A stretch of 64,000 bases of DNA from Echinococcus granulosus (taxonomy: Eukaryota > Platyhelminthes > Cestoda > Cyclophyllidea > Taeniidae), in contig NW_020170401.1 in NCBI RefSeq assembly GCF_000524195.1, positions 898,327 to 962,326 on the forward strand. Reading direction: 5' to 3'. The notes beneath the pieces are model-generated. The model saw only the letters and a program-made list of their open reading frames with translations, was not told the origin of the DNA and did no database searches. Numbering within the stretch: position 1 is the stretch's first letter; each line of letters begins with the position of its first letter. Below are positions 11,289 through 24,862 of this stretch, one piece after another. The translations under genes were made by a program, and so were the position numbers.

Positions 11289-14200
11289 GTAAGTTCCGAT
11301 GTGGAGTGATTACTAAATAATGCATTAGATCCCCTAAGGCATTGTTATCAAACAATCAGTAAAAAAATTTTTTTCTCCGAGAAAGGAAGTCTCTTGCCTC
11401 AAACTACTCATGTCAACAGAGTTTTTCCTTCCACGTGCGATTTATGGACTTGCGCTTGGCAATGATGGAGATACTTTATCATATTAACCTAAAAATTCAC
11501 TTTACAAAAAATTAACTCAATATGCTTTTTGTGCTTTGGTTTGGAAATTTCGCAACCCTTGAAAAAGGACGTTTTTAGTCTATCTTTGCGAGGATTCGTA
11601 AGGAGAAAGCAAGCGAAGTTATGCAGGATGCGTAGAAGGTAACTTCTTCTCTCATTAACCGCCTAAATAAATTAATTCATAAATGGGATATTTTAGTAAC
11701 TTAAATTGGTTTTGACAAGTAAAATGCACCACTTCACTACTCGAATCAAGAAAGCTGCCCCCTTCGATTCTTGCTTCAATAAGGCACATTCCACTTTCTG
11801 GTTAAAATGCAAATACTGGAAATGACTTCTAGTATCTACATTTCAATCTGCCATCTTTCTTCCGCGGACCGGATGCTGGCGAATTCGGCTTTTATGGGGC
11901 ACTTTGTGGCAGGAAGTAAAAATCCCCGCTTTATTTTTTGGATGAGTTTGGTGGCGCGCACGCGCGCCTTAGAAGTGTGGAGTGGGGAAGTGAGGCAGAG
12001 GATCGCTTGGATGTGCCCGCTGACATGATTCGTTCGCCTAACAAGCGGTGCTGTACACACGCAAAAGGCATTTCTCTTCCACAGTCGGCTAATCAGTAAA
12101 AAAATCTTAAAGCTGCGCCTATTTGTGGAAGGGAAGAGCACAGTGATTTTTATCTGTTTAGGGCACTGCGCATTGGCTCGCACTTTGTGAGCCAGCACTA
12201 CGACTTCCTCAGTTAATGGTACTGGGTCTTTACTACTCTCCAAAACAGAGGGTTGATTTTAACCAAATACGCGTAGCCTTAAGAGTTTCATCACCAAAAG
12301 CGCACCGCACCTGTCGCACCTTCACCGGCAGATCTGCGCATTCTACACGAAGCCTCATCGCTTCTGTAATCACGTCCACCAGATTCAGTCGACTCAGAAA
12401 CCCGAAATAAGGGGAGAATGATGGAGAGTGTAAGAGAATAGACTGTACCGATGGTAGGCTGATGTCTGTCAATGTCTTATTAACACCATGCATTTGGCAA
12501 ATCCCTGTAAACTACAAGTCATCTTAACAGACCTCATCTAGAATTTTGGTAGATTTTGGTCATGTGACATAAATAATCTGCTGCCCTTAATTTTAAATCC
12601 ATTTTTAAATTTTTCTAAAGGTAGCACTCTGGAATTGTTTTAACCTCTAAACAGCGGATTGCATTCAGTTGGGTGGTCAATCGAGTAACCCCTTCTGGTG
12701 AGGGGAGTACCCTTTTTAATTGGACAAAAAATCCAAAGTGATAGATTATGTTTTTGAACCTTCAAATGTTCTTTTAATCCGTTTTAAAAACTTAAACCTT
12801 TCAAAAGCATGTTAATAGTCCCTTAGTCGAGCCGCCTTCATGCGATAAATTATTCCACAAGGCGTTAATGGCAAACTTAAATCCGAGTTAATCCAAAATT
12901 TGCATACTAACGATTTGCCTCTATCTTAAGGCTAAATATGTCTTTTCCTCAAATAAACACGCATTTGCCTTACGTGCGTTTTTAATAATAGAGTCAAATT
13001 TGCGATTCACCTCATAAAATGGCGATTACCTCTGGTAATATTTGCTCCATCAAAGTAGTAGTGCATAAATACAGAAAAATTAGTTCCTGAATTTTGTTTA
13101 GAGGATAACATGTTTTTAGCTATTAATTTTTTTAGTGCATTTTTGCACTGATCTTAAAACTTCACACCTCACCTACTTATGTGTAAGTTAGTAGTATGAT
13201 CAAGTAAATAATATGTATTTCAAAACAATTTGATCTGATCCAAATATTCAAATTCAAAAGAGTAAAATAAAAGTGTAAAGTTATTTCGTAAGCCTGAGAA
13301 ACATGCTTGTTGCCTTTGGGAAAAAGAGGACCATCAACGGTGCCTTTGTCCAAAAGGTGCTTCTAACAGTAAATTATAGTCCCCTTCAAGTTTTCCCTTG
13401 ACAAGAAGTCCCATAAAGTATGCTTTATTCTAAATGCCAGCGAATAAATTTACAAGACAAATAAAACCTGTTTTTCTTGCAACCCATAAAAGTGAGTGGC
13501 TTTTTATCATTGTACGACTGTTTTATTTCAAAAAGAGTTGAGCATTTATTCATCGTGCATGAAACTTATGATTTTGAGGGAAACGAAGTTGTAAAAATGG
13601 CATTCTGGAGGTTTAATTGTTCTCCTTGCACGAATTGCAATCGGGAAGGAGGGCGGGGGAGAGGGGTCTGGCGAGGGCAGCGAAGCCAAATGCGGAACTA
13701 ATTAAAAACCATTATTACAGGAAGATATCGTAGACGCAGACAGATAATTTGAAGGGCGGTGACTTTCAAAGCCGGATGTATAATTAAAGTGATAGAAATT
13801 ATATTTCCCTCTTCCAGCGGGTTACCAGCTTTAAAAGTCCACTTTTTTCTGATATCTTGTCCCTGGACGTGAATACCCCGACTCTTCACTACCTATGACT
13901 GTCTAACAACCAAAGGGTTGACAGGCATCACCTTGAAAAGTGGAAGGAAAAGGAGCATGAAGAAGTGGTTGGTACTGCCATAACCCCCTTCTCCGAATAC
14001 CATTTGACCTTGCTTTGTAAAGCAGACAAGCCCACCGTACTCCCACTGGGCTCAAAATAGCTGGAGGACGGTAAGAGGGTCAGTAAAAACCACCGACACC
14101 GACAAAACAGTCAGGCTATTCTACAAACCTCTGCAACAAGTTATTGAAGCGGAACATGGCAAAGGCCCCACCTAATTGGTTAATCACTTGTCACCGTCTA

Positions 14201-17200
14201 TCATGGAAACATGAGTCATCGAGGCTAGAGATGGGGAGGATAAAAAAATGAGAAAATTTTATTTTCTTATGCTATAGGCCCTTTACTGACGTCCTTATAT
14301 TTTTTGATAAATAAAAGACAAAGAGAAAAGTTAATTAAAGTAAAACTCAGTCGGTGAGTGGTAAATAAATAAGATAAAGTCCAGCCTTCCATAAAAGAGG
14401 TCATTCCAGGCACGATCAACTCAAGGAACTTTTCCTCTTCCCCTTTCTGTTCCTTCCCGAGGCAACAAAAGTGTTAAAAAATCTTTTTATAACAAACAAA
14501 AGTAGATTAGGTATTTATTCCACCCTGTCTTACCTCTTTTGCATAAACTTGGCAATTCAAACAACCGATTGAACGTAAATGTCACCGTGTTGACACCTGA
14601 GCTATAAATATTCAAATTTTCTCTCATGCCACTGTCAGTTGTTGGACTAAATATTCATGACAAAAAAAATTACCCTAGACACGTGGGTGTGCCCATTGCA
14701 CCCGAGTCTACTTTAAAAGCCTCTTGGGAAAGAAGCACTTTCTGAGCAACTTTTAAGTTTTTTTTGTGCCATAGGAGTTAATTAAAAACGAGAAGAGCTC
14801 AGTGTCATGCAGGAATTGTAGTGATCACTTCAACCCCGACACAACAGCCTCGATTAAGCTACGTTTCTATAAGTTCTGGGAAATTAATGAGGTAAATTGA
14901 TGAGTACTAATATTTTACCACAGTCCGAAGAGTTTAAAAGTCTTGTCCAAAGGATTGGTGCGTAGTAAAACAACAAAACAATAACAAAAAGCCGAAAGTA
15001 GACATGTCCATCCGTTGGCTACGCATGGTTCTGTTTAAGAATTGGGGAGGGAGGAAAGGAAACTTTGGAAGACCAAAGTGACCTGTGATTGCGAAATCCT
15101 CATCTGCCCCCATTTATAGTGACTGAAGGTAATTAAAAATAGAAGTAGGTTTGTACCATTTACGTTGCAAATCATTTGCAACTTTAGAAATTCAAAGAAA
15201 ATGGTCATTTTAGAGTTTGTGCCCAACTAACTGTCAACATGATTAATCCGCGATTTTCCTCCACAAATGCCTTTAAGTAAGGGCTTTTATCCGTTAAGTA
15301 TATACTGTCGAGCGCTTTTCCCTATTCTAGTGTGGCAATAGATATGGCGACTAGTTTAAGTGAATTACTTCCAATGCAAAACTTTCTACTAGGCCCTTGT
15401 ACACATACATTTAAAACCCGCTTAGATGTGTGCATATCGTGGCCTTCATTATGTCAAAACATTGAGCAGTCACAAGTGTTGTTGCCTCTATGTCAACTCA
15501 GCAATATGCATGCATGTCTAGTATAGCAAAACAAAGTAATGTGTCATTCGAAATTGGTATCTTACCAAATTTGCTTAATTTGACGCAAAGAATTGGCCAG
15601 ATTCAGTTGATAGTAAGCTTACGGGGTTTTTGAGCTGTGCATTTCAAAAGAATATTAAGTTGTTAATTAAAAAAACTTAAGCTTCCTTTTTGAAATAATT
15701 GGCCAAAGAATGCAATGTCCATTTAAAAGACTCGTCACTAACTGCCCTGTCTTGATTACACTTGAGTATTTCTAATAAACTAAAAGAGTGACCTTTAAGT
15801 TAGCCTATAAGTTGGAACGAAAATAAACACCCTCGTGCCGCTGAAGATAGCCAAAATCTAGTATACTTGTCTATATTTTTTTCCCAAAAAAGCAAATAAG
15901 CACAAAGCGGCATTGAATATTAGCTTGCGTCAGAGGTTTTTCAATTTGTACGTAAAGCCTTAGGGACGGGTATTTTAGACAAGTTTCTTTTTACGAGTAA
16001 TTAAAAGGAACTGGACAACGATTTTAACTTTGGCTATTTAAGCACTAATTTGACCCATTTGACCAGATTTTAGATTTGTTTGCGCAAGAGAGATCAAGCA
16101 TTTTGAATCAGGCATTCAGCAAATCCACACAAGAATTAATTTTGTCCTGGGCTGCCTTATTGAGGAAAGTTCTGACTGTAAATGCTTGAGAGGTTTTGGC
16201 AATTATTCATCGGAAGAGGATTTAGCCCGCTCGAGAAGATTTTTTCCACAATAGTGGAGAATTACTTGCCACCAGCGATATGAATGCATGAAAAATTAAT
16301 GTACCAAGAAATTTTAGCAATTATTAACGTGAGTGATGCAACCTGTGGTATACACCTACTTCAGTGGGAGAAGTCTTGGTGGAATTAAAATAGATGGGTG
16401 TTATATGTCATGCCTCAATAGTGGATGACAATGGGCTACTTCGACCACCAATAGGTTCTTCACTTCTTAACAAAACAAAACTGTACACTTTTTATTGTTC
16501 GCTGAACAAGTGACCGGTCGACTGCCAAAGTTGTGATAGAAAAGGGCCTTTGTATGCATTGCAAAGAGAAGGAAAGGGCGAAGCTACTTAACGTCACATC
16601 ATTATCTACCTCCCAATCGATCTAGTCACTTCCCCACTCCAGATCTCGCAGACATGCATCACCTCATCTCCACAGGACTGTGCTAGATTATTTTATTTGG
16701 TAAACAAAAGTTTTTGATAAAGTTAAGGCCAGTAGTATGCTCCGTCAAAGTAAAATGTGACTGAAAGAGGGCTTAACTGGTGCTGAACAACTTTGGATAT
16801 TTTTGGTTTATGATGGGATGGAATCAAAATGCCTCTTCTTAAGGGATGCGTCTGAATCAAATGCGTGCTGTCACTCTACTGATGGCGACTTTACCGTGGA
16901 GCAATAAATTTGCCAAACATCGGAAGAATGAAAGGCAAAAATATAGCCATCAATTTATGTTTCTGGCACATTTTTTTGTTCCCTTGTCTCCTGGCAGCAA
17001 CAACTTGCTCGCTATTGCCAAACTGAAAGTTGGAGCATTAAATTCTAAAAACTGACTGACGCGAAAAGGGAACACCTAACCTATGTAGTGCTATATGGGT
17101 CACAAAAATCCAACTGAAGCCCAGTGTTTCGCTCCCTACTTTAATTCAAACGTCTCGACTTTAAAATCCTATTTCTCGATTAAGCACACTTACCCTGCTT

Positions 17201-20200
17201 TATGAAAGGTTGGCTTTTGCCACAGTAAATAGAGACCAGCTTCAAAGGGAATTTTCACTTTTATTCCCCTACAAATAAGCCTGTCATAACTGACTTCAGT
17301 GCCATAGTATTCAAAATATTTTGCTTTTTTGCTCACTATTAATCTGTCACTTCGCTTTTATTGTTAAGGGATTAATTCCATCTTTTCAACAATTGGATTG
17401 CACTTTATTTGTGCCTTTGTAAAAATTCGCTGCTTACACAAAAGCAATTCCAGAAATTGACCCACCTCGTGGAGCAAAAAGTTCTTTTCTTTCGATCCGG
17501 AGCATTTGCTTCTAAATATTTTGTTGCTGCTAGCGTTGCTTGCTGATTTTTTCCGGTCAGCTACAGAGGTTTAAATTAGAAGGTAGAAAAAGTAGTTGAG
17601 ATTAAAACCATTAGTTGGTTGCTTGTTTAAAAGGATCGGCTTAAAAATCGGAAACATAAAGCCATGGTTTCAAATGAAGTGATCAAATTGGACTGAGACC
17701 TGGGTTTTATGTAGAAGAAAAGTGAATAGAATGCATTTCTAAATGGGCAAGGGAAATTGTTTTGATATAGTGTCCTCATCCTGACACGTAAATAGGGGCT
17801 AGGAAGCACGTTTCGGTATGAAACAAACCAATTGCAGATAGCCTGCTTTGCTTTACTTTGATTTGGCGGCACAGAGGAAGTTGGATGGTTGCATTTTCTT
17901 CACCATCCAACAGTAAATTTTGTCCATTGTGAAGGCTTGTTATAGTTTTGGCTATGTGGCGACCAGATGGTCCATTTTTCCAGGCGAGTGCTCACAGACT
18001 TGACTCCCGAGACGGTAGGGCAGAGACTATCACTATAGGATTGGGAACTGATAGGTGTATGTTCATCAATCGAGTGTTCGATCATGTCAGAGCACCTCAT
18101 TCTCCCCAACGAGTATATTTGAAGGAGTTTGGGTTATGTTTTATCATCAAAGGACACATCGTCCATTACTACTTACTACTCCATGCTAGTAAACATTTCC
18201 AGAGAGGGTGGAGTGGAGGGGTACTTGTGTAAGCCCTCAAATTGCTCTACCTTTTCGAAATCGTAGGTATTCATTAACAGTTACGTTATATACACCATTC
18301 CGCAGACAGCTTTGCCCATTTTCTGGTTTTGGCACGGTCATGGCTGTATGTCGATCAGGCGGTAGATCGGGGGCTGGCACTGCTGGATTCGAAATTGACG
18401 GACGCAGATTCGTCATAAAATTTTTACTTATTTCAAGTGCTTTGCTCCCCTCTCCATGCGTAAATAACGAGACGTTAGAATTTTAGTACTTCGTTGGACG
18501 GCAACGTCGTCCATCACCACACTCCACCCATTACCACAGTTACCTACCGTCTTGATTAATTGTGTCTGTAGTGGGCTGGACTGAACCGGTCTCTGCTAAA
18601 CACGCCGTCTGCGGGGAACTCTCACCTTTTATTGCTCTGTGTATAGTGTTGTTACGGCGGCATGCCTCTGCAAATCTCCCAAATCAAAGTCCGGACTTCA
18701 TTCACCCACAGAAATCAGCAGGTTCTAAAAGTCCTTTTGAACTGCTGACAGAGCTTTATGTCCGCAATCATGCGAAACGACTACAAATTTTGGGGAACAA
18801 ATAAGTGGAGAAGTTCATCCGTGCTCCTAAATCTTTGTCTTATAACCCAGCAACAGCAGTAGCAGTAACTTTCAACCCAAGCGCAAATAAATTGAAGCAA
18901 AAGTTTTCTGAAGATTGCATAAATTTTTAAATTATTCAGGTCTGCAAACAACAGTGCCTTGGAATTCACCTGAGTAGTCAACAGGCTAACAACCTTTTGA
19001 TAGAAAATCTCACAAAATCTCCTTCTTGACTCATAAAGTAAGACAGTTGTATTTATCAAATCTTGCCAAGTTTGGACGAAAATCCAGGCGCTGGGCTTGA
19101 CGCTGCGTGTGCGAAGAAGTCGTTTCAACCCTCAAAGTTGAGTTAGGCGAGGAAGGGTCAAACACCCAGTCAGTTTAAAATCAAGAGCTCAGCCTACCCA
19201 AGTAGTGTCTAGGTGTAAGAGTCTCGGTGATACAGATCGGAAGTAAAATACCGAACGCACTCATTCCATTCGTTAAAAGGCTTTAAGACCGAATTCAGTG
19301 GGGCACAAGCCTGTGTGTCCCAATTTTATGGAATATCTGTCTCTAGAAGGAGAAAACTCCACCTTAACAGCAGCGGTCGATTTTATTCCCCGTTTTTTCC
19401 TTAACTGCCTGTTTAGCATGTCTAACGCCACAAAACAGTGACGGTGAATGTACAGGCTGAGAGGTGGGGACAGCATCTCCCTTCTCTCCCTCTTCTCCTA
19501 GCGCAAGGTAAGGAGATTTTTTTACGGATTAGTTTAGCCTTATGAAGTCTTATGTTTTCCTAAAGGGAAAGAACTTTCTCCCCACTGGTGAGTCGGACCT
19601 TGTTATTTCTGTCAAAGAGGTTTTTTCGTAATAAACGGATAAATCTCAGCCGTGGTTGATGTTTTGCCCTCAGAAAGCAAACAATTAAGAGCCTATAGTA
19701 GCTACTCTTGTCCACTTTATCCACGCACACGCACATAAGGGAGAGTCTTCCGGTGATGAGGGAACGTGCATCTGGGAAGTGTGGAATGAGTAAGGTGCTA
19801 CTCATAAGGCTATATATCACCACAAATCCGTCAGCAAACAGCCTAAAACCCGTGACGAATTTTAAAAGGTATGGGGAACAATTGGATAGGATGTGAAGTC
19901 TATTGTTTAGTTATTTATGTACGGCATGGGGGGTTCATCCGTCTAGCTTATGCCACAATTTTCCCAGTTGATCTTGACGAGGGCCAATCATTTCATCACT
20001 TATGTTAAATATAACTGAAATTTTCTGACACATCAATCTCTAATTATTTTAATCACTGGTGGCAGGCGATTCTTCATTATTATAGACCTCTCCCTGAAAG
20101 TACTGTTTCATCATTCGGTGATTTATCACCATTGTTCAACTTTGGGAGCCATCCCTCGATGAAGCGTTTTGTGACGACACCTCCTCAAAATACGTTTCAG

Positions 20201-21955
20201 CAAATTTAAAACTCCTTTAAACTCAATTTGTAGACACTTTGTAATATGAGGGTTCATTTTGACAGAAGAGTTTAGGGAAGAATCTGAAGAGCACCTTGCC
20301 TATAGATTGACACATCACATTTATGACCTGCGTCATAGATTTATGAATAACCGCATGCGTTTGTTAACTTACGACCGACATGAGGTTTTATTCCCACTGT
20401 ACTATTTTACCTATTCGAGGCTTTCCTGGTGGCGGATTATGTATTGTTGACGTGCAAAGGGACCTGAGAGGTTACTGGCTTAGCCCGAGTGGAAGTACAA
20501 TGGCAGAGCCTTAAGTACCTGCGCTACCGCAACGAACCATTTGCTTAGGCGGTTATTTTAACCACTCAGGCTCTTGGGTCGAAGCGAGTCCGTCATTCTT
20601 TCCTGGTGGTGCATTCTCCTAGGCACCTCGAGCTGCCTTAGACACAGCCAAAAGTCCATTCCTTCGAACCCAGAGATGGAAGAGAGGGGGTAGTTAAACA
20701 AGAAATACCTCACTACGCATCGACCCTTGTGGGGTTTATTACAGCATGAGGGGGAATTCGGGGCTCAGCACTGATGTCCCAAACCCTTCTTGATGGGATT
20801 TATACTTTACACCATTTGATAAACACTTTTAATAATACTTCCTTACATACGCTCACCCACGTTCCTCCTTAAAACAGAAGGTGGCCCCAAATCTGCTACA
20901 TGGGACGGGGTTTCTACCTCACTTAGCGGTCAGTCGTGCATTTGTCCACTGACTCTCAACACCTAATGTCACAATAGGCCGAATGATTTCGACTGCTTGC
21001 CTACTCTTGGTCAGCATGCCTAATCCACTTCGTCGGCGCAAAGGCAGGTTTTTGAACTGAAGAGAGCATAGGGGTATAAATAGCGCAATCCTACGCAATT
21101 CAAATGATTGCCTTTCCATCATTTCCCTTACTTGTGTGCCCCATAAACTTTAAGATGTGATAAGCATCTCTACCTTGAGATCAGTTTTTATTAGGTTGGT
21201 CGTTTAATGGAGGCATATTCTGAACAAATTCCATTTCATAGGGGAATTTTCTTTTCCCATTGAGGCTGGAGGTCGGGACCCCTCTGGGTCACTCCTTTAA
21301 GCGATAAAATTGCCACCTTAGATGAGAACACGACCTACCTCATTCTCAGTACTGTATATTTTAGTTTTGCTGAGGGTTACTGAGTATAGCGTATTTAACT
21401 AGGGCGTTGTATCGAAGATGGTCTTTAGGCCGATTACTCTACGATGCCTACGAGAGAGATCACCTTCTGGCAGTTACTTAAAGGCAGGATTATCTCTTTG
21501 AAGTCTGTTTGGTTCGAGCTCCGCCACCGATTAAGATGCAGAATTAGTGCTCAAGGATTACCAAAAGCCAGGATAGTTACAGTAATTATGACAGATGGGC
21601 GCCTTCACCGAATTTAAGGTTTGTAACTAGGATGAAGGAATTAAGCAATTTGATGGTATGGATTGGTTTCGCTTACTGCCGTCAGTAGTACAGCCCTCCA
21701 GGTCGACGCTCAAGTCCGATCAAGACAAAAGCATGACCTGCGCAGAGGGAAACATCCACATAGCTTAAATCCAACTTGTCGGTTGACAACAGTACCACGA
21801 TAAATTTTAAAGAAATAAAACAAATATTTAAAGTCGCTTATTTGGGATAGTTAATAGCTATTTCATTCAAGCTGAAAAGCAAGTTCAGATGTCATTCTGA
21901 AGATCACGTCTTCTTTGAATTCGTACTTATTTGACAACATTTTTCTCCAATTTAG
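11289..21955 (+). other. 10.7-kb intron
   Basis: The longest intron of the gene. Stop codons are dense in every frame. The longest ORFs inside it (11836-12243 and 12233-12493, - strand) have no recognisable domain. One short fragment of the dispersed repeat lies near 20460-20540, and a G-rich patch lies near 13640-13680. I found no convincing exon. Confidence 0.45.
20460..20540 (+). repeat. fragment of the dispersed repeat family (end module)
   Basis: GAAGTACAATGGCAGAGCCT followed by TAAGTACC matches the end module of the family at 60180-60205 (GGTACAATCGCAGAGCCTTA). It is the only copy I see inside the scaffold gene. Confidence 0.4.
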
Positions 21956-24862
21956 CCGCTTTCAAGCGCAATAGCATTCAATGAACTCCACAGCCCTCAA
22001 TCGGGCTTCGCATCAAATCAAGATGCTAATGAATGGGTGGAATCTCAAGGAGGACGAATTCAACCCTCCTTGCCGAGACAAAAGATAGACGAAGCATCGG
22101 CAAATCTCGACGCTACCACTACTACCACCACAGTGGAGGAAAGTACCTTGAATTCCGTCGTGAGCATTGCATGCACAACGCCGACTTATGGACAGGCCCG
22201 ACAGTCACCAATAGCGCGAGAAAGCGGTGCTACAGACACACCGGCGCGTCCGGACACACCGCGTGTCGGTGTGACGGACATACCGAGAGAGACAGGCTAT
22301 CGATTGGTAGGCGGTGGAAGGGTGAAGCCAATGGCGTATGGAGAGGCGCACGAGGTGGAGGGAGTGGAAGACTCAAGCCACGGATGCAGCAGGAACGAGA
22401 ACTCAAGCTCTGCTCATCGACCCAAGGTCGTGTCTCCCCCACCGCCTCATCCTCCACCCGCCCCTCTACCTCTCTCTCCCCCTCCCTCCTCTACCACCCA
22501 CTACCCAACTGGGGAAGGGTGTAATGTTCTCTTGTTGCCAAAAGCACTAGTTCACCACTCCTCGCGTCTTCCACAACAGTTGCAACAGCAGCAAACAGAG
22601 GCGGTTACATTATCAGGCGAGGAGGAACCGTTAAGCCTCATCACCGAAGCCGTCCGTTCTCAGTCTGTGGACCATTTACCTCTCCTACTTTTGGAAAGTC
22701 CCTCATCTCCAGAAGTCCAGAGTACTCAATCGCGAACTATTGGAAGCTGTCTGTGGAGTGCTCTGTGTAAGAACAAGTCTAGACAGTTTGACAGAGCCAT
22801 CCGAACCCTTACTGCTAGCAGTGAAGGCTCTACATCGTTTCTGGAGTCAACGGATGCCCTACTTTCACTGCTCAAATCTGAGACAGAACCAACTGAAGTG
22901 CAACACAGAGTGGTGGCAAAAACTCGTCGTCTACACTTGACGCAGATCTGTAATACCACTATCGAAGAACGGGAGGAGCAATGTTCCTTTCTTCCACCTT
23001 CTGAAAGAGAGCGGCGCTTTGAATTCACTACAGCTCAGCATTTGTTTTCCAGCTTGACCTACGAGAATCCCCTACTCGTCAGTATGACTTCGGCATTGAG
23101 AGGCAAAAGAAGTCAATCGTATATTGCGCGGAGTGAGTTTGATACGTCCTATGCAAGACAGCAACAACAACAACAACAACAGCAACATGCACAGTTACGT
23201 CTGCCAGATGTACCACCTCATGGGACTTCCGCCAACCACAGGAAGCATAGGAGTTTTACGCTCTCTTCAATGCCTCACACTGCGACTACCTCGCAGAGGT
23301 ACGGTGAAAACGACATGTGTTTTGCATCAATGTGGAGTCCCCCTCTGGATAAATCCATTTCAGCTGGTTTATCGCCCAAACATGCAAGAATAAAGTCGAG
23401 TCAGTATAGCTCTCGTCCCCTTGCTAGCAAAGACAACTTCACGTTGTCGTCGTCAGGATTCACATCGCACCGGAGTGCTCCGAATGGCAGTTATCAACGT
23501 GTTAATCGATATTCTGGAAGTATGCTAGATGAGTATGGAAGCGGTGACTCTGGAGGATCGAATAGCAGCTATCGGAAACGGTTTATAGATCAAAGGAAGT
23601 CAACTAAGACGCCCAGTTCGGCCAGAATGTCTGGAGATGCATCAATAATGCGATTAGGATATGATACAGCCCTGGCTAATAGATCCTCCACGCTGCCGTA
23701 CAAGCGTCGTGGCAGCTGGCACGTTGATCGAGAGGCAAATTTTTCCACTCTAGATTGGAACACTTCACGGAATCTATGGAGCAAATCTCGCTGGCGTAGT
23801 TTCAGTCCTGAACGTCTGGCCCTCGAAACCTCGCATGATACTGGTCCTCCTCCACTTTCCTCGGAGAGCAGAAGTCTTCGATCGCAAAGTCTTCACAGGA
23901 AGCATCTCCTAGAATTGACCAAATCAACGGAACAACTTTCGACAGGATTTCTAGACAACTACAAGGGTATAGAGACCTCTTTCAACACATTGCGAGCCAA
24001 GCTTGACGCCGCCTCGACTGATCGATTGTATGGACGTGATGCTACAGCGGAGCAGCTTCGACGCCAATGTAAACGTGAGCATCGACGTCTTTTGAAGAGT
24101 TTAATGTCGGATAGTTGGGAGAAGGGAATCGAGAGGCAACCCAATCCTCCACCCCAGTATTTCAATCAGGCACCAGGAGTAGTTCTTCCTGTTCAGGAAG
24201 CTACTCTCCTCACGGCTCCACGTACAACTAACCCTCTAACCAATCCTAATTTGGAAAAACTCTTAAGGAATCCGACATTGATGCAACTGCTTGCAAACCA
24301 CGCATCTCAGGCCCATCAGACACCAGATCAAAATAGTTTGGCCGATCAAGTAACTCTGGCAGCGGTAGCAGGCGCAGCTGCGGCTACTGCAATGGCGAAT
24401 TTCGCAACTCCAAGCACTGAACAACCCTCCTACTCCAATCTTCCAGTCCAAACAACTTCCACTGGAGACGAGTACGACTGGAATGATCCAGAGACGCTGA
24501 TGGCAGCCTACACTGCTCTAGCTGAAGCTAGTGGTGGAGAGAAAGCCTTCTTAGAGCAACTCTCTCCAGAATTAGCCGCCACTCTGGTCCACTATCGGGA
24601 ACAGCTGTCGGAGAAGCTGTCGGCTGGGGAAAGCGGAAGCGGTGGAAAGGTGAATTCTGTGACTTCAGCTGTAACTACAACAACAGCAACGCCGACAACG
24701 TCTGTACCATCTGCGGCGATGATGACCCCAAGCAGTGGAGCTGTCTACAAAGGTGGTGGTGGAAGCCAATCAGCTGTTGTGTTGGAAGACGTCTCACGAC
24801 AGCCCGGAATGGACAAGGAGACGATTGGTGCGAATTTCATCTATTTAATGGATAAGATTTAG
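21956..24862 (+). CDS. Active-zone scaffold, giant low-complexity exon (3' splice boundary uncertain)
   Basis: One open frame of 969 codons from the acceptor TTTAG|CCG (phase 0, matching 11288) to a TAG at 24860. Seen in order: a Pro-rich run (about 22435-22510), a glutamine run encoded by CAA repeats (23158-23187), Ser/Arg/Tyr-rich sequence with many SRS or RSxS sites (about 23340-23900), and a charged helical part (RRQCKREHRRLLKSLMSDSW, near 24059). An Ala-rich stretch (about 24358-24405) and a Thr/Ser run (about 24665-24700) follow. No known domain. To reach the PDZ exons, splicing must leave before the stop. Possible donors are GTGAAT at 24650 (phase 0), GTGGTG at 24753 (phase 1) and GTGCGA at 24828 (phase 1). 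None is a strong consensus, so the exact end is open, and a short isoform ending at 24862 is possible. Confidence 0.78.
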   Translation, partial: PLSSAIAFNELHSPQSGFASNQDANEWVESQGGRIQPSLPRQKIDEASANLDATTTTTTVEESTLNSVVSIACTTPTYGQARQSPIARESGATDTPARPDTPRVGVTDIPRETGYRLVGGGRVKPMAYGEAHEVEGVEDSSHGCSRNENSSSAHRPKVVSPPPPHPPPAPLPLSPPPSSTTHYPTGEGCNVLLLPKALVHHSSRLPQQLQQQQTEAVTLSGEEEPLSLITEAVRSQSVDHLPLLLLESPSSPEVQSTQSRTIGSCLWSALCKNKSRQFDRAIRTLTASSEGSTSFLESTDALLSLLKSETEPTEVQHRVVAKTRRLHLTQICNTTIEEREEQCSFLPPSERERRFEFTTAQHLFSSLTYENPLLVSMTSALRGKRSQSYIARSEFDTSYARQQQQQQQQQHAQLRLPDVPPHGTSANHRKHRSFTLSSMPHTATTSQRYGENDMCFASMWSPPLDKSISAGLSPKHARIKSSQYSSRPLASKDNFTLSSSGFTSHRSAPNGSYQRVNRYSGSMLDEYGSGDSGGSNSSYRKRFIDQRKSTKTPSSARMSGDASIMRLGYDTALANRSSTLPYKRRGSWHVDREANFSTLDWNTSRNLWSKSRWRSFSPERLALETSHDTGPPPLSSESRSLRSQSLHRKHLLELTKSTEQLSTGFLDNYKGIETSFNTLRAKLDAASTDRLYGRDATAEQLRRQCKREHRRLLKSLMSDSWEKGIERQPNPPPQYFNQAPGVVLPVQEATLLTAPRTTNPLTNPNLEKLLRNPTLMQLLANHASQAHQTPDQNSLADQVTLAAVAGAAAATAMANFATPSTEQPSYSNLPVQTTSTGDEYDWNDPETLMAAYTALAEASGGEKAFLEQLSPELAATLVHYREQLSEKLSAGESGSGGKVNSVTSAVTTTTATPTTSVPSAAMMTPSSGAVYKGGGGSQSAVVLEDVSRQPGMDKETIGANFIYLMDKI
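23158..23187 (+). repeat. CAA/CAG trinucleotide repeat coding for polyglutamine
   Basis: Nearly pure CAA units with two CAG interruptions, in frame within the giant exon and giving nine glutamines. It is likely to be length-polymorphic. Confidence 0.85.

Noticed and set aside
11836..12493. Two minus-strand ORFs (135 and 86 codons) inside the large intron
   Set aside because: No recognisable domain, and they overlap each other in different frames. Kept as intron.
21500..21540. tRNA B-box-like string GGTTCGAGCTC
   Set aside because: No matching A box and no cloverleaf could be drawn around it.
22033..22524. 163-codon ORF on the + strand overlapping the giant exon
   Set aside because: It is a shadow of the much longer frame in the same place and shares its compositional bias.
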